Notes: generated by a model not told the origin, from the letters alone. A stretch of 64,000 nucleotides of DNA from Limnohabitans sp. Jir61 (GCF_003063545.1 NZ_NESD01000001.1:1194790-1258789), one strand, 5' to 3'. Shown: positions 49,036-59,476, counted from the stretch's first letter. Translations and numbers: made by a program.

Positions 49036-50118
49036 TCAGGCACAGGCTGTACGCTCCAAGCGCGCAGCTTGTTGACGTAAAGACACCACTGCACCGAGCA
49101 CGATCGCGGCTAAGGCCACAGCAGAGTTTAGGCTCAGCGTAGAGATACCACTCAAGCCCTGCCCAAATGTGCACCCCATGGCCGTGACGCCGCCAACGCC
49201 CATCAACACACTACCCAAGAGGTGTTGCCCCAAATCACGCGAGTCAGCAAAGCCTTCCCAGCGAAAAGTTTTGGTTTGCACAGCAGAAAAAGCAGAGCCC
49301 ATGAGCACACCAGCCACCGAGGCTATGCCTGCACTCAGCACCTTAGAAGCGTCGCTGTAAAACATCAGCCAATCAAGCGTGTAGGCGGCAGGCGCTACAA
49401 AATTCAAGGCTTCAATGCGTCCTGAGTTGGTGGCTAAGTAAACCGCGTCTAAGGTTTCAGGGTGCTCGGACACAAAGCCCAAATGCCCACTGATCCACCA
49501 CATGGCAACCACCAAGCCTCCCACGCCTAGGCTTGCTAGAAGGTTTTCAAATGTCCAGAAGTCTTTGTGGCGAATCGCCGACAGCAACAAAACAGCGCCG
49601 AGGATGTAACCCAATCCAGGAATGCCCAACACACTCAAGTTGGCACCTGCAGGCATATCCCAAAAAACTGTGTCCACTGTCCTGGCTCGCAACACCGCTG
49701 TGATGCCTTTGAGTGTGGCAAAAGCGCTTATCCCCATCACCACAAACACGACCACTGATTTGAGGTTGCCGCCGCCAATGCGGACCAAGGTTTTGTTGCC
49801 ACATCCCGAGGCGATGACCATGCCATAGCCAAACATGACACCGCCAACCAAGGTGGATAACCACATGAGTCGCGCACTGGCGTAAAGTGTTTTGGTGGGA
49901 TTGATCAAATTCAAATCAACCAGTGCAGCAAAACCAATCATGGCTAAGCCAATGGCGCATATCCACTGACGGGCACGAGTCCAGTCACCCATATGAACCA
50001 CATCCGAAATAGCACCCATGGTGCAAAAGTGTGTGCGCTGGGTGATGCTGCCTAAAAGCAATCCACCTAAAAAAAAGGCCCCAAGGACCTCTTTGGTGAG
50101 CGCTGCTAACTCTGTCAC
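49036..50118 (-). CDS. YeeE/YedE-family sulfur-compound (thiosulfate-type) transporter
   Basis: 360 residues, about ten hydrophobic helices. The three family Cys motifs are present: RTHFCTMG near the N-terminus, ASGCGNKTLVR in the first half and AMGCTFGQG in the second. In this family they line the pathway and relay thiosulfate across the inner membrane. It is a fusion-length protein covering both half-repeats. Its start overlaps the cpoB stop by 4 bp (ATGA), so it is translationally coupled to the Tol-Pal genes; this neighbour is positional and probably unrelated in function. Confidence 0.9.
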   Translation of the reverse strand: MTELAALTKEVLGAFFLGGLLLGSITQRTHFCTMGAISDVVHMGDWTRARQWICAIGLAMIGFAALVDLNLINPTKTLYASARLMWLSTLVGGVMFGYGMVIASGCGNKTLVRIGGGNLKSVVVFVVMGISAFATLKGITAVLRARTVDTVFWDMPAGANLSVLGIPGLGYILGAVLLLSAIRHKDFWTFENLLASLGVGGLVVAMWWISGHLGFVSEHPETLDAVYLATNSGRIEALNFVAPAAYTLDWLMFYSDASKVLSAGIASVAGVLMGSAFSAVQTKTFRWEGFADSRDLGQHLLGSVLMGVGGVTAMGCTFGQGLSGISTLSLNSAVALAAIVLGAVVSLRQQAARLERTACA

Positions 50119-50846
50119 TTGAGTTTCGCCAAACGTTCGTTGGCAGCACTTGCGGCTTCGGTGTGCGGATAGGTTTTCACCACATCGCCCAATGTTTTAC
50201 GCGCAGCCTTGAGGTCTTTGAGCTCGAGTTGACAATTAGCCACCGACAGCATGGCGTCTGGCGCACGCATATGGTTAGGGGCTTTGCTGAGCAACGTGTT
50301 GAAGTTGCTGATGGCGTTGGTGTAGCTGCGGTTTGCGTATTGGGCGTTGCCTAGCCAAAACAAGGAAGGCACCACATAGCCGCTCTTGGGGTAACGCTTG
50401 ATGAAGTCGTTAAAAGCGGTGCTCGCAGGGCCAAAGTCACCCTTGCGGAAAAGTGCCAAGGCATCTTCATAGGCTTTGGTTTCTGATGGATCAGCCACAA
50501 ACTCAACGCCATCGACTTTGACAGCGCTTGGCTCAAACCTTTTCAAACGGTCGTCCACACCTTGTGAGAGCTCTTGAGCTCGACGCAGCTCTTGAGACAA
50601 CTCTTCTTTTTCGCCACGCAAACGCGCAATTTCAGCACGCAAGGTTTCAAACTGGTTTTGCTGCTCAAGCAACCCACGTTGGAAATTTTGAATTTCTTCA
50701 CCTTGGCGATCCACGCGCTGGCGTAAATCCAAAATGGCGCGACGTGCCTCGTCATCTTCAAACAAACCAGCATTGGCACCGATGCTCAGCAGCAAGCCTG
50801 TGGCCAAAGCCACAGCGCGTTTCGAAAAAGAAGTGTTCAATGTCAT
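50115..50846 (-). CDS. cpoB: Cell division coordinator CpoB (YbgF)
   Basis: 243 residues: signal peptide (GLLLSIGANA), a coiled-coil trimerisation segment (RRAILDLRQRVDRQGEEIQN...LSQELRRAQEL) and three TPR-like units at the C-terminus (AYEDALALFRKGDFGPASTAFNDFI, PSLFWLGNAQYANRSYTNAISNFNTLL, DAMLSVANCQLELKDLKAARKTLGDVV). It is periplasmic, interacts with TolA and coordinates peptidoglycan synthesis with outer-membrane constriction. It overlaps pal by 4 bp, the standard operon position. Confidence 0.95.
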   Translation of the reverse strand: MTLNTSFSKRAVALATGLLLSIGANAGLFEDDEARRAILDLRQRVDRQGEEIQNFQRGLLEQQNQFETLRAEIARLRGEKEELSQELRRAQELSQGVDDRLKRFEPSAVKVDGVEFVADPSETKAYEDALALFRKGDFGPASTAFNDFIKRYPKSGYVVPSLFWLGNAQYANRSYTNAISNFNTLLSKAPNHMRAPDAMLSVANCQLELKDLKAARKTLGDVVKTYPHTEAASAANERLAKLK

Positions 50847-51355
50847 TGGTAGTTCAACGCTGCACGGCGGTTTTGTGAATAGGCTGATTCATCAGAGCCT
50901 TGGGCCACTGGTTTTTCTTTGCCAAAACTCACTGATTCCATTTGGCCTTCAGGCACGCCCAAAGCGCTCAAAGCACGACGCACTGCGTCCGAGCGCTTTT
51001 GACCCAAGGCCAAGTTGTATTCGCTGCCACCACGCTCATCGGTGTGGCCTTCGAGGTTGACACGACGGTTGCGGTCAGCGCGTAAGAAACGCGCATGGGC
51101 CTCAAGGGCGCTTTGGTACTCGGCTTTGACGGTGTAGCTGTCGAGCTCAAAGTAAATGATGTGGTCCACGCCCACAGGCCCTTGCTTGATGCCTTGCATC
51201 GCAGCCAAGTTACGGGCATTCAAGCCATTGGTGCCGCCCATTTGTCCAGTGGCGCTGCCTGAACGGTCATCCACTTGCACGTCACTGAGTTTGACGCCAG
51301 ATGCACAACCCGATAGCACCGCAGCAATAGAGAGGAGTAAAAGAAGTTTTTTCAT
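50843..51355 (-). CDS. pal: Peptidoglycan-associated lipoprotein Pal
   Basis: 170 residues. The lipobox LSGC (AAVLSGCASG) gives lipidation at Cys. The C-terminal OmpA-like domain contains IIYFELDSYTVK, NLEGHTDERGGSEYNLALGQKRSDAVRRAL and the diaminopimelate-binding Asp/Arg residues. It anchors the outer membrane to the wall and works with TolB. It lies 29 bp after tolB and overlaps cpoB. Confidence 0.97.
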   Translation of the reverse strand: MKKLLLLLSIAAVLSGCASGVKLSDVQVDDRSGSATGQMGGTNGLNARNLAAMQGIKQGPVGVDHIIYFELDSYTVKAEYQSALEAHARFLRADRNRRVNLEGHTDERGGSEYNLALGQKRSDAVRRALSALGVPEGQMESVSFGKEKPVAQGSDESAYSQNRRAALNYQ

Positions 51356-51384
51356 GGCAGATGTTTCGTTAAAGGGACAAAAAA

Positions 51385-52686
51385 TTAAGGCAAGATTTTA
51401 TTGAAAGGGCCCCAATTGGGCTCGCGCAAGTCGCCGCCTTGACCAGACAAGCGGGCTTTGATGCGTCCATCGAGCGTGGTGGTCATCAAGGCCTCACGAC
51501 CATCTTGGATGGTCGCGTACACAATCAGGCGGCTGTTCGGAGCAAAACTGGGGCGCTCGTCGCGGCTGCTGTCGGTGATGGCGGCCACGTTACCGCTGGC
51601 AATGTCCATCACATGCAATTTGAAAGCTCCACCAATGCGAGAGATGTAGGTCAACCAACGTCCATCAGGGCTAATTGCAGGCGAAATGTTGTACGTGCCG
51701 TTGAAAGTAACACGGTTAACGGGACCACCTGACGCGGGCATGCGGTAGATCTGCGGTGCGCCGCCACGGTCACTCACAAAGTAAATGGCCGTGCCATCTG
51801 GGGAGAAGACAGGCTCGGTATCAATGGCAGCCGATTGGGTCAAACGACGTGGTTCGCCACCATTGGCGTCAATCACAAAAAGTTGCGATCCGCCATCGCG
51901 GCTGAGTGTGACCGCCAAGCTGTGACCATCGGGTGACCAGCTGGGCGCGCTGTTAGAGCCACGGAAGTTGGCGACCACACGGCGCTTACCAGTGGATACA
52001 TCGTGTACATATACAACGGGCTTGCGCGATTCAAACGACACATAGGCTAGCTGACCGCCAGAGGGCGACCAACTGGGCGAAATGATGGGTTCAGGGCTGG
52101 CCAAAGCAGATTGGGCATTTTCACCATCAGAATCAGCCACCCACAGGTTGTAACGAGCCCCCGCCTTGGTCACATAAGCGATGCGGGTGGAAAACACACC
52201 CTTGTCGCCTGTGAGTTTTTCGTACACAAAGTCAGAAATTCGATGTGAAGCCAAACGTAAATCACCCGTCACCACGGTGTAGCTCATGGCACCTAAGTCT
52301 TGGCCTCGAACGGTGTCCCAAAGGCGAACACGCACGTCATAACGGCCATCGGACATTCGACTAATGCTGCCAGTCAACAAAGCATCTGCGCCCTTTTGGC
52401 GCATGGCGCTGATGTCTGGACGTTGTGTTTCGTCAACCACCACACCAGCTGTGACACCACGAAACTGACCACTGCGCTCTAAGTCGGCTTGAACAATGTT
52501 AGAAATTTTCTGAGGCGATGCCTCTTCGCCACGCAGCGGAGCAAAGGCAATTGGCACTTGGGTCAAACCCACGCCTGACACTTCCACGCGGAACTGGGCC
52601 CATGCTGGTAAGGCCAACAAACCAGCGGTCAAGAGTCCGAGTGAAAATCGCAAAAAGTGACGGGTCATAGTAAGAATGGTTGCCAA
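51385..52686 (-). CDS. tolB: Tol-Pal system protein TolB
   Basis: 433 residues: signal peptide ([15 protein letters not shown]), an N-terminal domain ([20 protein letters not shown]) and a six-bladed beta-propeller of WD40-like repeats ([92 protein letters not shown]). A periplasmic partner of Pal and TolA. It is divergent from msbA. Confidence 0.97.
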   Translation of the reverse strand: MATILTMTRHFLRFSLGLLTAGLLALPAWAQFRVEVSGVGLTQVPIAFAPLRGEEASPQKISNIVQADLERSGQFRGVTAGVVVDETQRPDISAMRQKGADALLTGSISRMSDGRYDVRVRLWDTVRGQDLGAMSYTVVTGDLRLASHRISDFVYEKLTGDKGVFSTRIAYVTKAGARYNLWVADSDGENAQSALASPEPIISPSWSPSGGQLAYVSFESRKPVVYVHDVSTGKRRVVANFRGSNSAPSWSPDGHSLAVTLSRDGGSQLFVIDANGGEPRRLTQSAAIDTEPVFSPDGTAIYFVSDRGGAPQIYRMPASGGPVNRVTFNGTYNISPAISPDGRWLTYISRIGGAFKLHVMDIASGNVAAITDSSRDERPSFAPNSRLIVYATIQDGREALMTTTLDGRIKARLSGQGGDLREPNWGPFNKILP

Positions 52687-52761
52687 ACGAATCCAGTCAT
52701 TTTAAGGCTGAACCAGTGGCGATAATGCTCTGTATTGCGATTGTTGCCACTCTCAGAATTT

Positions 52762-54558
52762 ATGACCACCACTACCCCATCCACACCGTCTGATTCTTTG
52801 TTTCAAAGGCTCAAACGCGTGGCCCCTTGGTTTGCTGGTCATCCAGGTGCCTTGGTACTGGGCATCGTGGGCATTTTTGTTGGGGCTGCGACTGAGCCCG
52901 CCATTCCTGCGTTGATGAAACCACTGCTCGACAGTGGATTTGATCGCGGCACGCTAGAACTGTGGAAGATTCCTGTTGTGTTGCTGCTGCTATTTGGCAT
53001 ACGCGGTTTTGCGGGTTTTGTGGCCGCTTACTGCTTAGCGCGTGTGACCAACTATTCAATGGAGTTGTTACGCCAGCGCTTGTTTGAAAAACTTCTGCGC
53101 GCTGACCCACAACTATTTGCGGACAAACACACCAGTGGGCTGACCAACACCATGGTGTACGAGGTGAACAACGGCGCCAACTTGCTTGTCACCACCATGC
53201 TGGCGTTTGCCAAAGATTTGGTAACCCTGCTCGCCCTGCTCGGCTACTTGTTGGTACTGAACTGGAAACTCACGTTGATTGTGTTTGCCATCTTCCCCCC
53301 CATCGCTTGGGTGGTAAAGAACTTGTCTCGCCGTCTCGACCACGTGACGCGCGCCAGCCAAGACGCCACTGACGAACTGGCCTATGTGGTGGAAGAGAAT
53401 GTATTGGCGTATCGCATGGTGCGATTGCACAACGCGCAAAGCAGCCAAGCGCATAAGTTTTCAAGCTCTAACCAAAAGCTACGCGCACTCTCACTTAAGG
53501 CTGTCATTGCCAACTCGGTCATGACGCCGCTCATTCAAATGTTTGCAGCCTTGGCTTTATCAGCCGTCATCATGGTGGCGCTGTACCAAAGCTCGGGCGA
53601 TGGCGCAACTCAAGGCGTGACGGTGGGCAGCTTTGCGGCCTTCATCACGGGCATGCTGATGCTGATTTCGCCCATCAAACACTTGTCCGAAGTGGCGGGT
53701 ACGCTGACTCGCGGCGTCACTTCGCTAGAGCGTGGTTTGAACCTGCTCGATCTCGCGCCCGACGAAACCCAAGGCACGCACACCAGCGCTCATGCGAAAG
53801 GCGAAATTTGCTTTGACCAAGTCACCCTGCAATACCCTTCTGCCACTTCACCTGCTCTCAACGGTGTCAGCCTGACCATCCAGCCCGGCCAAACCGTGGC
53901 CTTGGTTGGTCCATCAGGCTCTGGCAAAACAACGCTCGCCAACTTACTCCCGCGCTTCCTTGACCCCTCATCGGGTCAAGTGCACTTAGACGGTATGCCC
54001 CTCCAAGACTGGTCGCTGGCTAGCCTTCGCAGCCAAGTGGCCTATGTGAGCCAAGACGTGGTGATGTTCAATGACACAGTGGCACAAAACATCGCCTTAG
54101 GCGAAACCGTCGACACTGCACGCGTCTGGAGCGCCCTAGTAGCCGCCAACTTGGGTGACTTTGTGCGCAGCCTGCCACATCAAGAAAACACGCTTGTAGG
54201 CCACAACGCCACCCAACTCTCTGGCGGTCAACGACAGCGCTTGGCCATTGCCCGAGCCATCTACAAAGATGCGCCCATCCTGATCTTGGACGAAGCGACC
54301 TCGGCCTTGGACACGACCTCCGAGCAAGCCGTCAAAGACGCGCTCAATGTGTTGATGCAAGGCCGTACCTCACTGGTCATTGCGCACCGTTTGTCCACCA
54401 TTGAACATGCAGACCTGATTGTGGTCATGCAAGGTGGCAGCATTGTGGAAACCGGCACACACGGCCAGCTCATGGCCCAAAACGGCGCTTACGCCGCGCT
54501 GTACAAAGTGGCAGCACAAAACACAGACAACCATTTTTCTGACGCCACACCTCTATGA
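52762..54558 (+). CDS. msbA: Lipid A export ABC transporter, MsbA-like
   Basis: 598 residues from the ATG at 52762 (a TTG extension to 52735 adds nine unlikely residues). The N-terminal exporter domain has six helices (LGIVGIFVGAATEPAIPALMKPLL, FGIRGFAGFVAAYCLARV and others). The ATPase domain has Walker A GPSGSGKTTL, Q-loop YVSQDVVMFND, signature LSGGQRQR, Walker B ILILDEATSALD and H-loop IAHRLST. It flips lipid A-core across the inner membrane. It overlaps the following glycosyltransferase by 4 bp (ATGA), supporting a lipopolysaccharide role. Confidence 0.93.
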   Translation: MTTTTPSTPSDSLFQRLKRVAPWFAGHPGALVLGIVGIFVGAATEPAIPALMKPLLDSGFDRGTLELWKIPVVLLLLFGIRGFAGFVAAYCLARVTNYSMELLRQRLFEKLLRADPQLFADKHTSGLTNTMVYEVNNGANLLVTTMLAFAKDLVTLLALLGYLLVLNWKLTLIVFAIFPPIAWVVKNLSRRLDHVTRASQDATDELAYVVEENVLAYRMVRLHNAQSSQAHKFSSSNQKLRALSLKAVIANSVMTPLIQMFAALALSAVIMVALYQSSGDGATQGVTVGSFAAFITGMLMLISPIKHLSEVAGTLTRGVTSLERGLNLLDLAPDETQGTHTSAHAKGEICFDQVTLQYPSATSPALNGVSLTIQPGQTVALVGPSGSGKTTLANLLPRFLDPSSGQVHLDGMPLQDWSLASLRSQVAYVSQDVVMFNDTVAQNIALGETVDTARVWSALVAANLGDFVRSLPHQENTLVGHNATQLSGGQRQRLAIARAIYKDAPILILDEATSALDTTSEQAVKDALNVLMQGRTSLVIAHRLSTIEHADLIVVMQGGSIVETGTHGQLMAQNGAYAALYKVAAQNTDNHFSDATPL

Positions 54559-55427
54559 GCCAAGCATCCATCAGCGGTTTTACCTTCATTCGCAACGGCG
54601 TAGAACTGGGCTTCCCGTTTGAAGCCTCCATTCGCTCACTCCTGCCCTTGGTCGATGAGTTTGTGGTGGTCGTTGGCAAGAGCAATGACGATACGCTTGC
54701 ACGCATTCACGCCATTGGCTCACCCAAAATTCGCGTGATCGAAACCATCTGGAACGAACGCATGGCCGACCGTGGCTTTGTGTACGCCCAGCAAAAAATG
54801 ATCGCTCAATACGCCTGCACAGGCGACTGGGCGTTTTATCTGGAAGGTGATGAGGTGGTGCACGAGGCTGAGTTGGCCAACATCCGCGCCAGTGTGGACA
54901 AGCACCACAACAACCCCGCTGTCGAGGCCTTTGTTTTTGACTACTTCCACTTCTACGGCACGCCTGAATTTGTGGCTAACAGCCCTGCTTGGTATCGCCG
55001 CGAGTGCCGCCTGATTCGCAACACCATCCGCTCGTATGCGCCAGATGGTCAGTATTGGCTCATCACGGCTGACCACAAAAAAGGTCGCAACCCACAAGCT
55101 GCCTTGGCCAACGCGCACATCTACCACTACGGCTGGGTACGCAGCAACGAGGCGATGCAAAAGAAGCTGGATCAAGTGAGCAAGTTTTGGTCGCACGGCG
55201 CGCCAACCATTCGCTACAGCCAGTTTGATGCACAGGTGTTGCAGCCGTTCACAGGCACACACCCTGAGTTGATCAAGCCTTGGCTTGAAAGCTCGGCAGA
55301 AAAAAGCTTCACGATTGACCCAGACTACAAGCTGACCAAGCGTGAGAAGCGTCACCGTTGGTTGATGAAACTTGAGAAGGCGTTTGGGCTGGACTTCAGC
55401 CGCAAGCACTTTAAGCTCGTTGCTTAG
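54555..55427 (+). CDS. Family-2-like glycosyltransferase, probably LPS core
   Basis: 290 residues with the start of a GT-A fold (SGFTFIRNGVELGFPFEASIRSLLPLVDEFVVVVGKSNDDT), the LEGDEVV acidic motif in place of the usual DxD, and a HIYHYGWVRS segment. No signal peptide or membrane helix. Translationally coupled to msbA. Domain similarity to glycosyl transferase family 2 is clear; the acceptor is unknown, and lipopolysaccharide inner core is inferred from the neighbour. Confidence 0.82.
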   Translation: MSQASISGFTFIRNGVELGFPFEASIRSLLPLVDEFVVVVGKSNDDTLARIHAIGSPKIRVIETIWNERMADRGFVYAQQKMIAQYACTGDWAFYLEGDEVVHEAELANIRASVDKHHNNPAVEAFVFDYFHFYGTPEFVANSPAWYRRECRLIRNTIRSYAPDGQYWLITADHKKGRNPQAALANAHIYHYGWVRSNEAMQKKLDQVSKFWSHGAPTIRYSQFDAQVLQPFTGTHPELIKPWLESSAEKSFTIDPDYKLTKREKRHRWLMKLEKAFGLDFSRKHFKLVA

Positions 55428-55436
55428 TTCAACCGT

Positions 55437-56936
55437 TCAGAGCAAGACAATGTCGTACTGCTCTTGCGACATCGCACCTTCAGCCTGCAAAGAAATAGGC
55501 TTACCAATGAAGTCACTCAAGCCAGCCAAGTGCTGGCTTTCTTCATCCAACAGGATGTCAATCACATCGGGCGATGCAATCACACGGAACTCGCGTGGGT
55601 TGAACTGACGGGCCTCGCGCAAAATCTCGCGCAAGATGTCATACGTCACCGTGCGTGCGGTTTTCACGCTGCCTTTGCCGTCACACACAGGGCATGGCTC
55701 GCACAGCATGTGGGCCAACGATTCACGGGTGCGCTTGCGCGTCATCTCGACCAAGCCCAACGCCGAATAGCCGCTCACCATCGTCTTCACGCGGTCACGA
55801 GCCAGCTGCTTGCGAAACTCGGCCAACACCGCTTCGCGGTGGTCTTCACGCGTCATGTCGATGAAGTCGGCAATCACGATGCCACCTAAGTTGCGCAGGC
55901 GCAGTTGGCGGGCTATCGCGCCCGCAGCTTCTAGGTTGGTTTTGAAAATCGTTTCGTCAAAATTGCGCGCGCCCACAAAGCCGCCGGTGTTCACGTCTAC
56001 CGTGGTGAGAGCCTCGGTTTGGTCAACGATCAGATAGCCGCCAGACTTCAAATCAACGCGGCGGCCTAAGGCCTTTCCTACTTCTTCGTCGATGTTGAAG
56101 AGGTCAAAAATAGGGCGCTCGCCTTTGTACAACTGCAGCTTGTCCACCGCGCTGGGCATGAACTCTTGGCCAAAGGTTTGCAGCTTTTTAAACTGCTCGG
56201 CCGAGTCGATGCGGATGGTTTGTGTGGTCTCGCTTACTAAGTCGCGTAGCACGCGTTGCAGCAGGCTCAGGTCTTGGTGCAACAGGGATTTAGGGGGCAA
56301 GCGGGTAGAAGCTTCTTTGATGCGTGCCCAAGTTTTACGCAGGTAGGCAATGTCTTCACCCAGCTCAGTATCGCTGGCGTCTTCGCCGTTGGTACGCAGA
56401 ATAAAGCCACCCGTTTGGTTGCCTGTTTTGCCGTCTTGCGCGGCGGCATCTGCCAAGGCTTGCAGACGTTGGCGCAAAGCCTCACGCTGCTCAAACGGGA
56501 TTTTTTGCGACACACCAATGTGCTGGTCTTGCGGCAAAAACACCAGCAAGCGGCCCGCAATGCTGATTTGCGAAGACAACCGTGCGCCTTTGGTGCCAAT
56601 TGGGTCTTTGATGACTTGCACCAACAGTGACTGGCCTTCAAACACTTGCTTCTCAATGGGCACGACGGGCGCTGGCTCGCCTTTGTCATCGGCGTGACGA
56701 GCTGCCACGCTACTGATCAGGTCAGCCACATGCAAAAACGCGGCACGCTCTAGGCCAATGTCGATGAAAGCCGATTGCATACCTGGCAACACACGCGCCA
56801 CCTTGCCTAAGTAGACATTGCCCACCAAGCCGCGCTCAAGCGTGCGCTCAACGTGCAGCTCTTGCACCGCGCCGGTTTCGACAATGGCCACACGGGTTTC
56901 TTGGGGTGACCAGTTGATGAGGATGTCTTGTTGCAT
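55437..56936 (-). CDS. rng: Ribonuclease G
   Basis: 499 residues from the ATG at 56934-56936 (MQQDILINWSPQETRVAIVE). The longer open frame runs into maf and has no family similarity. It has an S1-like domain (ERGLVGNVYLGKVARVLPGMQSAFIDIGLERAAFLH), catalytic Asp residues in LTTVDVNTGGF and IADFIDMTRE, and the Zn-link motif CPVCDGKG. It lacks the long C-terminal scaffold of RNase E. It processes 16S rRNA 5' ends and degrades mRNA. It starts 25 bp after maf and ends the operon. Confidence 0.95.
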   Translation of the reverse strand: MQQDILINWSPQETRVAIVETGAVQELHVERTLERGLVGNVYLGKVARVLPGMQSAFIDIGLERAAFLHVADLISSVAARHADDKGEPAPVVPIEKQVFEGQSLLVQVIKDPIGTKGARLSSQISIAGRLLVFLPQDQHIGVSQKIPFEQREALRQRLQALADAAAQDGKTGNQTGGFILRTNGEDASDTELGEDIAYLRKTWARIKEASTRLPPKSLLHQDLSLLQRVLRDLVSETTQTIRIDSAEQFKKLQTFGQEFMPSAVDKLQLYKGERPIFDLFNIDEEVGKALGRRVDLKSGGYLIVDQTEALTTVDVNTGGFVGARNFDETIFKTNLEAAGAIARQLRLRNLGGIVIADFIDMTREDHREAVLAEFRKQLARDRVKTMVSGYSALGLVEMTRKRTRESLAHMLCEPCPVCDGKGSVKTARTVTYDILREILREARQFNPREFRVIASPDVIDILLDEESQHLAGLSDFIGKPISLQAEGAMSQEQYDIVLL

Positions 56937-56961
56937 GTGAAGGTCCGCAAGTAAAAGGGAG

Positions 56962-57588
56962 TTAGACCTTGAATCCAAACGCGCGCAACAGCTGCGCGGT
57001 TTCAAACATCGGCAACCCCATGATGCCAGAGTAGCTGCCGCTGATGTGCTCGATGTAGGCCGCAGCCCTGCCCTGCACCGCATACGCACCGGCTTTGCCC
57101 ATGGGCTCGCCGCTGGCTACGTAGGTTTGAATTTGTGTGCGCGTCAACTTTGCAAAGCGCACGTTGGACACGCTGAGGGCCTGCTCAGTTTTGAGCGACT
57201 TGCCTGCTTTAGACAGCGTGCCCATAGCGACTGATGTCAACACGCGATGGGTTTGCCCGCTCAGAGCGCCAAGAATTTGAGCGGCATGTTTAGCGTCATC
57301 GGGTTTGCCCAAAATGGTTTTACCCAAGGCCACGGTGGTGTCGCTGCACAGCACAGGCGCGAATGGCAGGCCACGGCGCTTCATGCGGTCCAGTGCGGCT
57401 TCAAGTTTGAGCAAAGTCACACGCTGAACGTAGGCCCGTGGGGCTTCGTTAGGCAGCACCACCTCTAACGCTTCTGCGTCTTCATGCTCGTCGGCCAACA
57501 GCAACTCGTAGCGAATACCCAGCTGCTCAAGCAATTGGCGGCGGCGTGGGCTTTGCGAGGCGAGATAAACAAATTTGGAATCAGGCAT
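56962..57588 (-). CDS. maf: Maf-family nucleotide pyrophosphatase (YhdE/YceF type)
   Basis: 208 residues. It starts with [19 protein letters not shown] (the SxSPRR phosphate-binding motif) and has [11 protein letters not shown] with the catalytic Asp, [13 protein letters not shown] and [25 protein letters not shown]. It hydrolyses non-canonical or canonical nucleoside triphosphates (dTTP/UTP type) in the cytosol. It lies 18 bp after rlmH. Confidence 0.95.
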   Translation of the reverse strand: MPDSKFVYLASQSPRRRQLLEQLGIRYELLLADEHEDAEALEVVLPNEAPRAYVQRVTLLKLEAALDRMKRRGLPFAPVLCSDTTVALGKTILGKPDDAKHAAQILGALSGQTHRVLTSVAMGTLSKAGKSLKTEQALSVSNVRFAKLTRTQIQTYVASGEPMGKAGAYAVQGRAAAYIEHISGSYSGIMGLPMFETAQLLRAFGFKV

Positions 57589-57606
57589 AAATAGAACTGT
57601 GTGGGT

Positions 57607-58074
57607 TCACTCGCGGTGATATGGGTGGTTGGCGTTGATCGACCACGCACGGTACAACTGCTCTACCAACAGCACGCGCACCATGGCGTGCGGCAGGGTC
57701 AGGTCTGAAATGCGGATGCGCTCATGCGCTTGTTTCTTGAACTCGGGGCACAAGCCATCAGGCCCACCAATGACCAAGGCCACATCGTCCGCTTCGAGCT
57801 GCCAATGCTTGAGCTTGGCGGCCAAGGCCACGGTGGTGAGGTTGGTCCCGCGCTCATCCAAAGCCACGATGCGACAGCCACGCGGAATGGCAGCTTCAAT
57901 GCGCTCGCGCTCGGCTGCGTAGATGGTGTCTAGGGTTTTAGAGCTGCGAGGCTCGGTTTTGACAGCCTTGAGCTCGACCTTCAGCTCAGACGGAAACCGC
58001 TTGGCGTAATCGTCCCAAGCGGTTTGCGCCCAGTCGGGCACTCGTTGGCCGACTGCGACGACCCACAGCTTCAT
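57607..58074 (-). CDS. rlmH: 23S rRNA (pseudouridine1915-N3)-methyltransferase RlmH
   Basis: 155 residues, the normal SPOUT length. Characteristic KLWVVAVG start, [17 protein letters not shown] (SAM-binding knot) and C-terminal NHPYHRE. It methylates pseudouridine 1915 in helix 69. It overlaps rsfS by 4 bp, an arrangement widespread in bacteria. Confidence 0.97.
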   Translation of the reverse strand: MKLWVVAVGQRVPDWAQTAWDDYAKRFPSELKVELKAVKTEPRSSKTLDTIYAAERERIEAAIPRGCRIVALDERGTNLTTVALAAKLKHWQLEADDVALVIGGPDGLCPEFKKQAHERIRISDLTLPHAMVRVLLVEQLYRAWSINANHPYHRE

Positions 58075-58853
58075 GCTTTGCGGGCGGTGGTCTTTTTAGC
58101 GGCTGGTGGACGCTTGCCCGCTGGCTTGCCGGCCGTGGTCGAAGCACTGCGTGCTGCGGCTTTGGCGGTTGACTTAGCGCCTTTAAGGCCCACAGTCTTG
58201 ACTGGCAACTTGGCTGGTGCTGCAGCTGGCTTTTTAGCCGCTGCAGTTTTGGCCGGTGCGCTCTTTGCAGCGGTTTTTGCAGGTGCTGCTTTGACGGGGC
58301 CGCGAGTCGAGGTGCTGCGTGTGGCCGGTTTGGCTGCATCGCTACGTGAAGAAGAGCTGCGTGAGCCAGAAGCACTGCGTGCAGCAGGCTTTTTGTCACC
58401 TGCAGCAGCTTTCTTGGCAGCTGGCTTTTTGCCAGCCGATTTCTTGGCTGGTGCTTCTTCTGGTTCTGCCGCTTTGACAGGCTTTGGTGCACCAAACTTC
58501 AAACGCACAGGCTTCTCGCCCCAGATTTCTTCGAGGTTGTAGTAACCACGGATGGTGGGCTGCATGACGTGCACGACCACAGCGCCGCAATCCACGATGA
58601 TCCATTCGCCGTTGTCTTCGCCTTCAATACGGGGCTTGCCAAAACCGGCGTCGCGCACTTTGTCTCGCACGCTGGCTGCCAAAGCTTTGGTTTGACGGTT
58701 AGATGTACCTGAAGCCACGATGACACGCTCAAACAGCGAGGACAGGTGCTCGGTGTCAAACACCACGAGGTCTTGGGCTTTGACGTCCTCCAACGCATCC
58801 ACGACGGTGCGTTGCAATTTTTGGACATCTTTTTTGGCGGAGGTTTCGGTCAT
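58071..58853 (-). CDS. rsfS: Ribosomal silencing factor RsfS with long Lys/Ala-rich C-terminal tail
   Basis: 260 residues, against about 105-135 for most family members. Residues 8-118 are the RsfS domain ([41 protein letters not shown]..., [32 protein letters not shown]), which binds ribosomal protein uL14 and blocks subunit joining in starvation. Residues 119-260 are low complexity and basic ([21 protein letters not shown] and similar), resembling histone-H1-like bacterial tails, and probably disordered. The tail keeps the frame and ends 4 bp into rlmH, so it is part of the gene. It may bind rRNA or nucleic acid (inference). Confidence 0.93.
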   Translation of the reverse strand: MTETSAKKDVQKLQRTVVDALEDVKAQDLVVFDTEHLSSLFERVIVASGTSNRQTKALAASVRDKVRDAGFGKPRIEGEDNGEWIIVDCGAVVVHVMQPTIRGYYNLEEIWGEKPVRLKFGAPKPVKAAEPEEAPAKKSAGKKPAAKKAAAGDKKPAARSASGSRSSSSRSDAAKPATRSTSTRGPVKAAPAKTAAKSAPAKTAAAKKPAAAPAKLPVKTVGLKGAKSTAKAAARSASTTAGKPAGKRPPAAKKTTARKA

Positions 58854-58858
58854 CTGTT

Positions 58859-59476
58859 TTATCGGTAAAGGCTGTGTTTTTCAATGTAGTGCTGCACAGC
58901 GGCAGGCAACCACGCGTGCATCTTGGTGTCTGCATGTGTGCCATGAGCAACGTGCGCACGAATCTCGGTGGCACTCACATTCAGGCTTGGCATATCCAAG
59001 CGTTGTACGTCGGGGGATACCGCATTGTGCCACTGACTGGGCATGCCGCCCTGCCCCTCGTTGGGACGTTCAGCCACCACCACGGTGGCGAGGCCCAAAA
59101 TTTCTTGCCAACGATGCCATGTTTTGAAGGCATTCGCTTGGTCTGCACCGATGAACAGGTACAAATCGGTATCGGGTTGCTCTGCTTTCAGTTCTTCAAG
59201 TGTGTCCAGGGTATAGGTTGCGCCATCACGATCAATCTCGCGGCTATCCACAAACGTCTGCGACACATCAACAAAAGCCAAGCGTGTCATGGCCAGTCGG
59301 TGTGGCGAGGGTGTGAGTGTGCGGGCCTTGTGCCAGGCGTCACCCGTGGGGATGATGCGCAGCTCGTTCAGGTGAAACTGCTCGATCGCGTGCTTGGCTA
59401 GCGTGATGTGCGCAATGTGCGGCGGGTCAAACGAACCACCAAAGATGCCTAGGCGCTTGGCGTGATTCAAAGCCAA
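58859..59476 (-). CDS. nadD: Nicotinate-nucleotide adenylyltransferase NadD
   Basis: 205 residues. The nucleotidyltransferase motif is [15 protein letters not shown], followed by [17 protein letters not shown] and [11 protein letters not shown] (ISSTxIR-type). It makes NaAD from nicotinate mononucleotide in NAD synthesis. It lies 5 bp before rsfS and overlaps the end of hemF by 10 bp. Confidence 0.96.
   Translation of the reverse strand: MALNHAKRLGIFGGSFDPPHIAHITLAKHAIEQFHLNELRIIPTGDAWHKARTLTPSPHRLAMTRLAFVDVSQTFVDSREIDRDGATYTLDTLEELKAEQPDTDLYLFIGADQANAFKTWHRWQEILGLATVVVAERPNEGQGGMPSQWHNAVSPDVQRLDMPSLNVSATEIRAHVAHGTHADTKMHAWLPAAVQHYIEKHSLYR

Noticed and set aside
48826-49080. Alternative tcdA start at 49094
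   Set aside because: It would overlap the transporter gene by 59 bp and add residues not typical of TcdA; the ATG at 49013 is preferred.
56937-57089. N-terminal extension of RNase G (51 residues)
   Set aside because: It overlaps maf, is Arg/Cys/Ser-rich with no family similarity, and the ATG at 56936 gives the canonical RNase G start.
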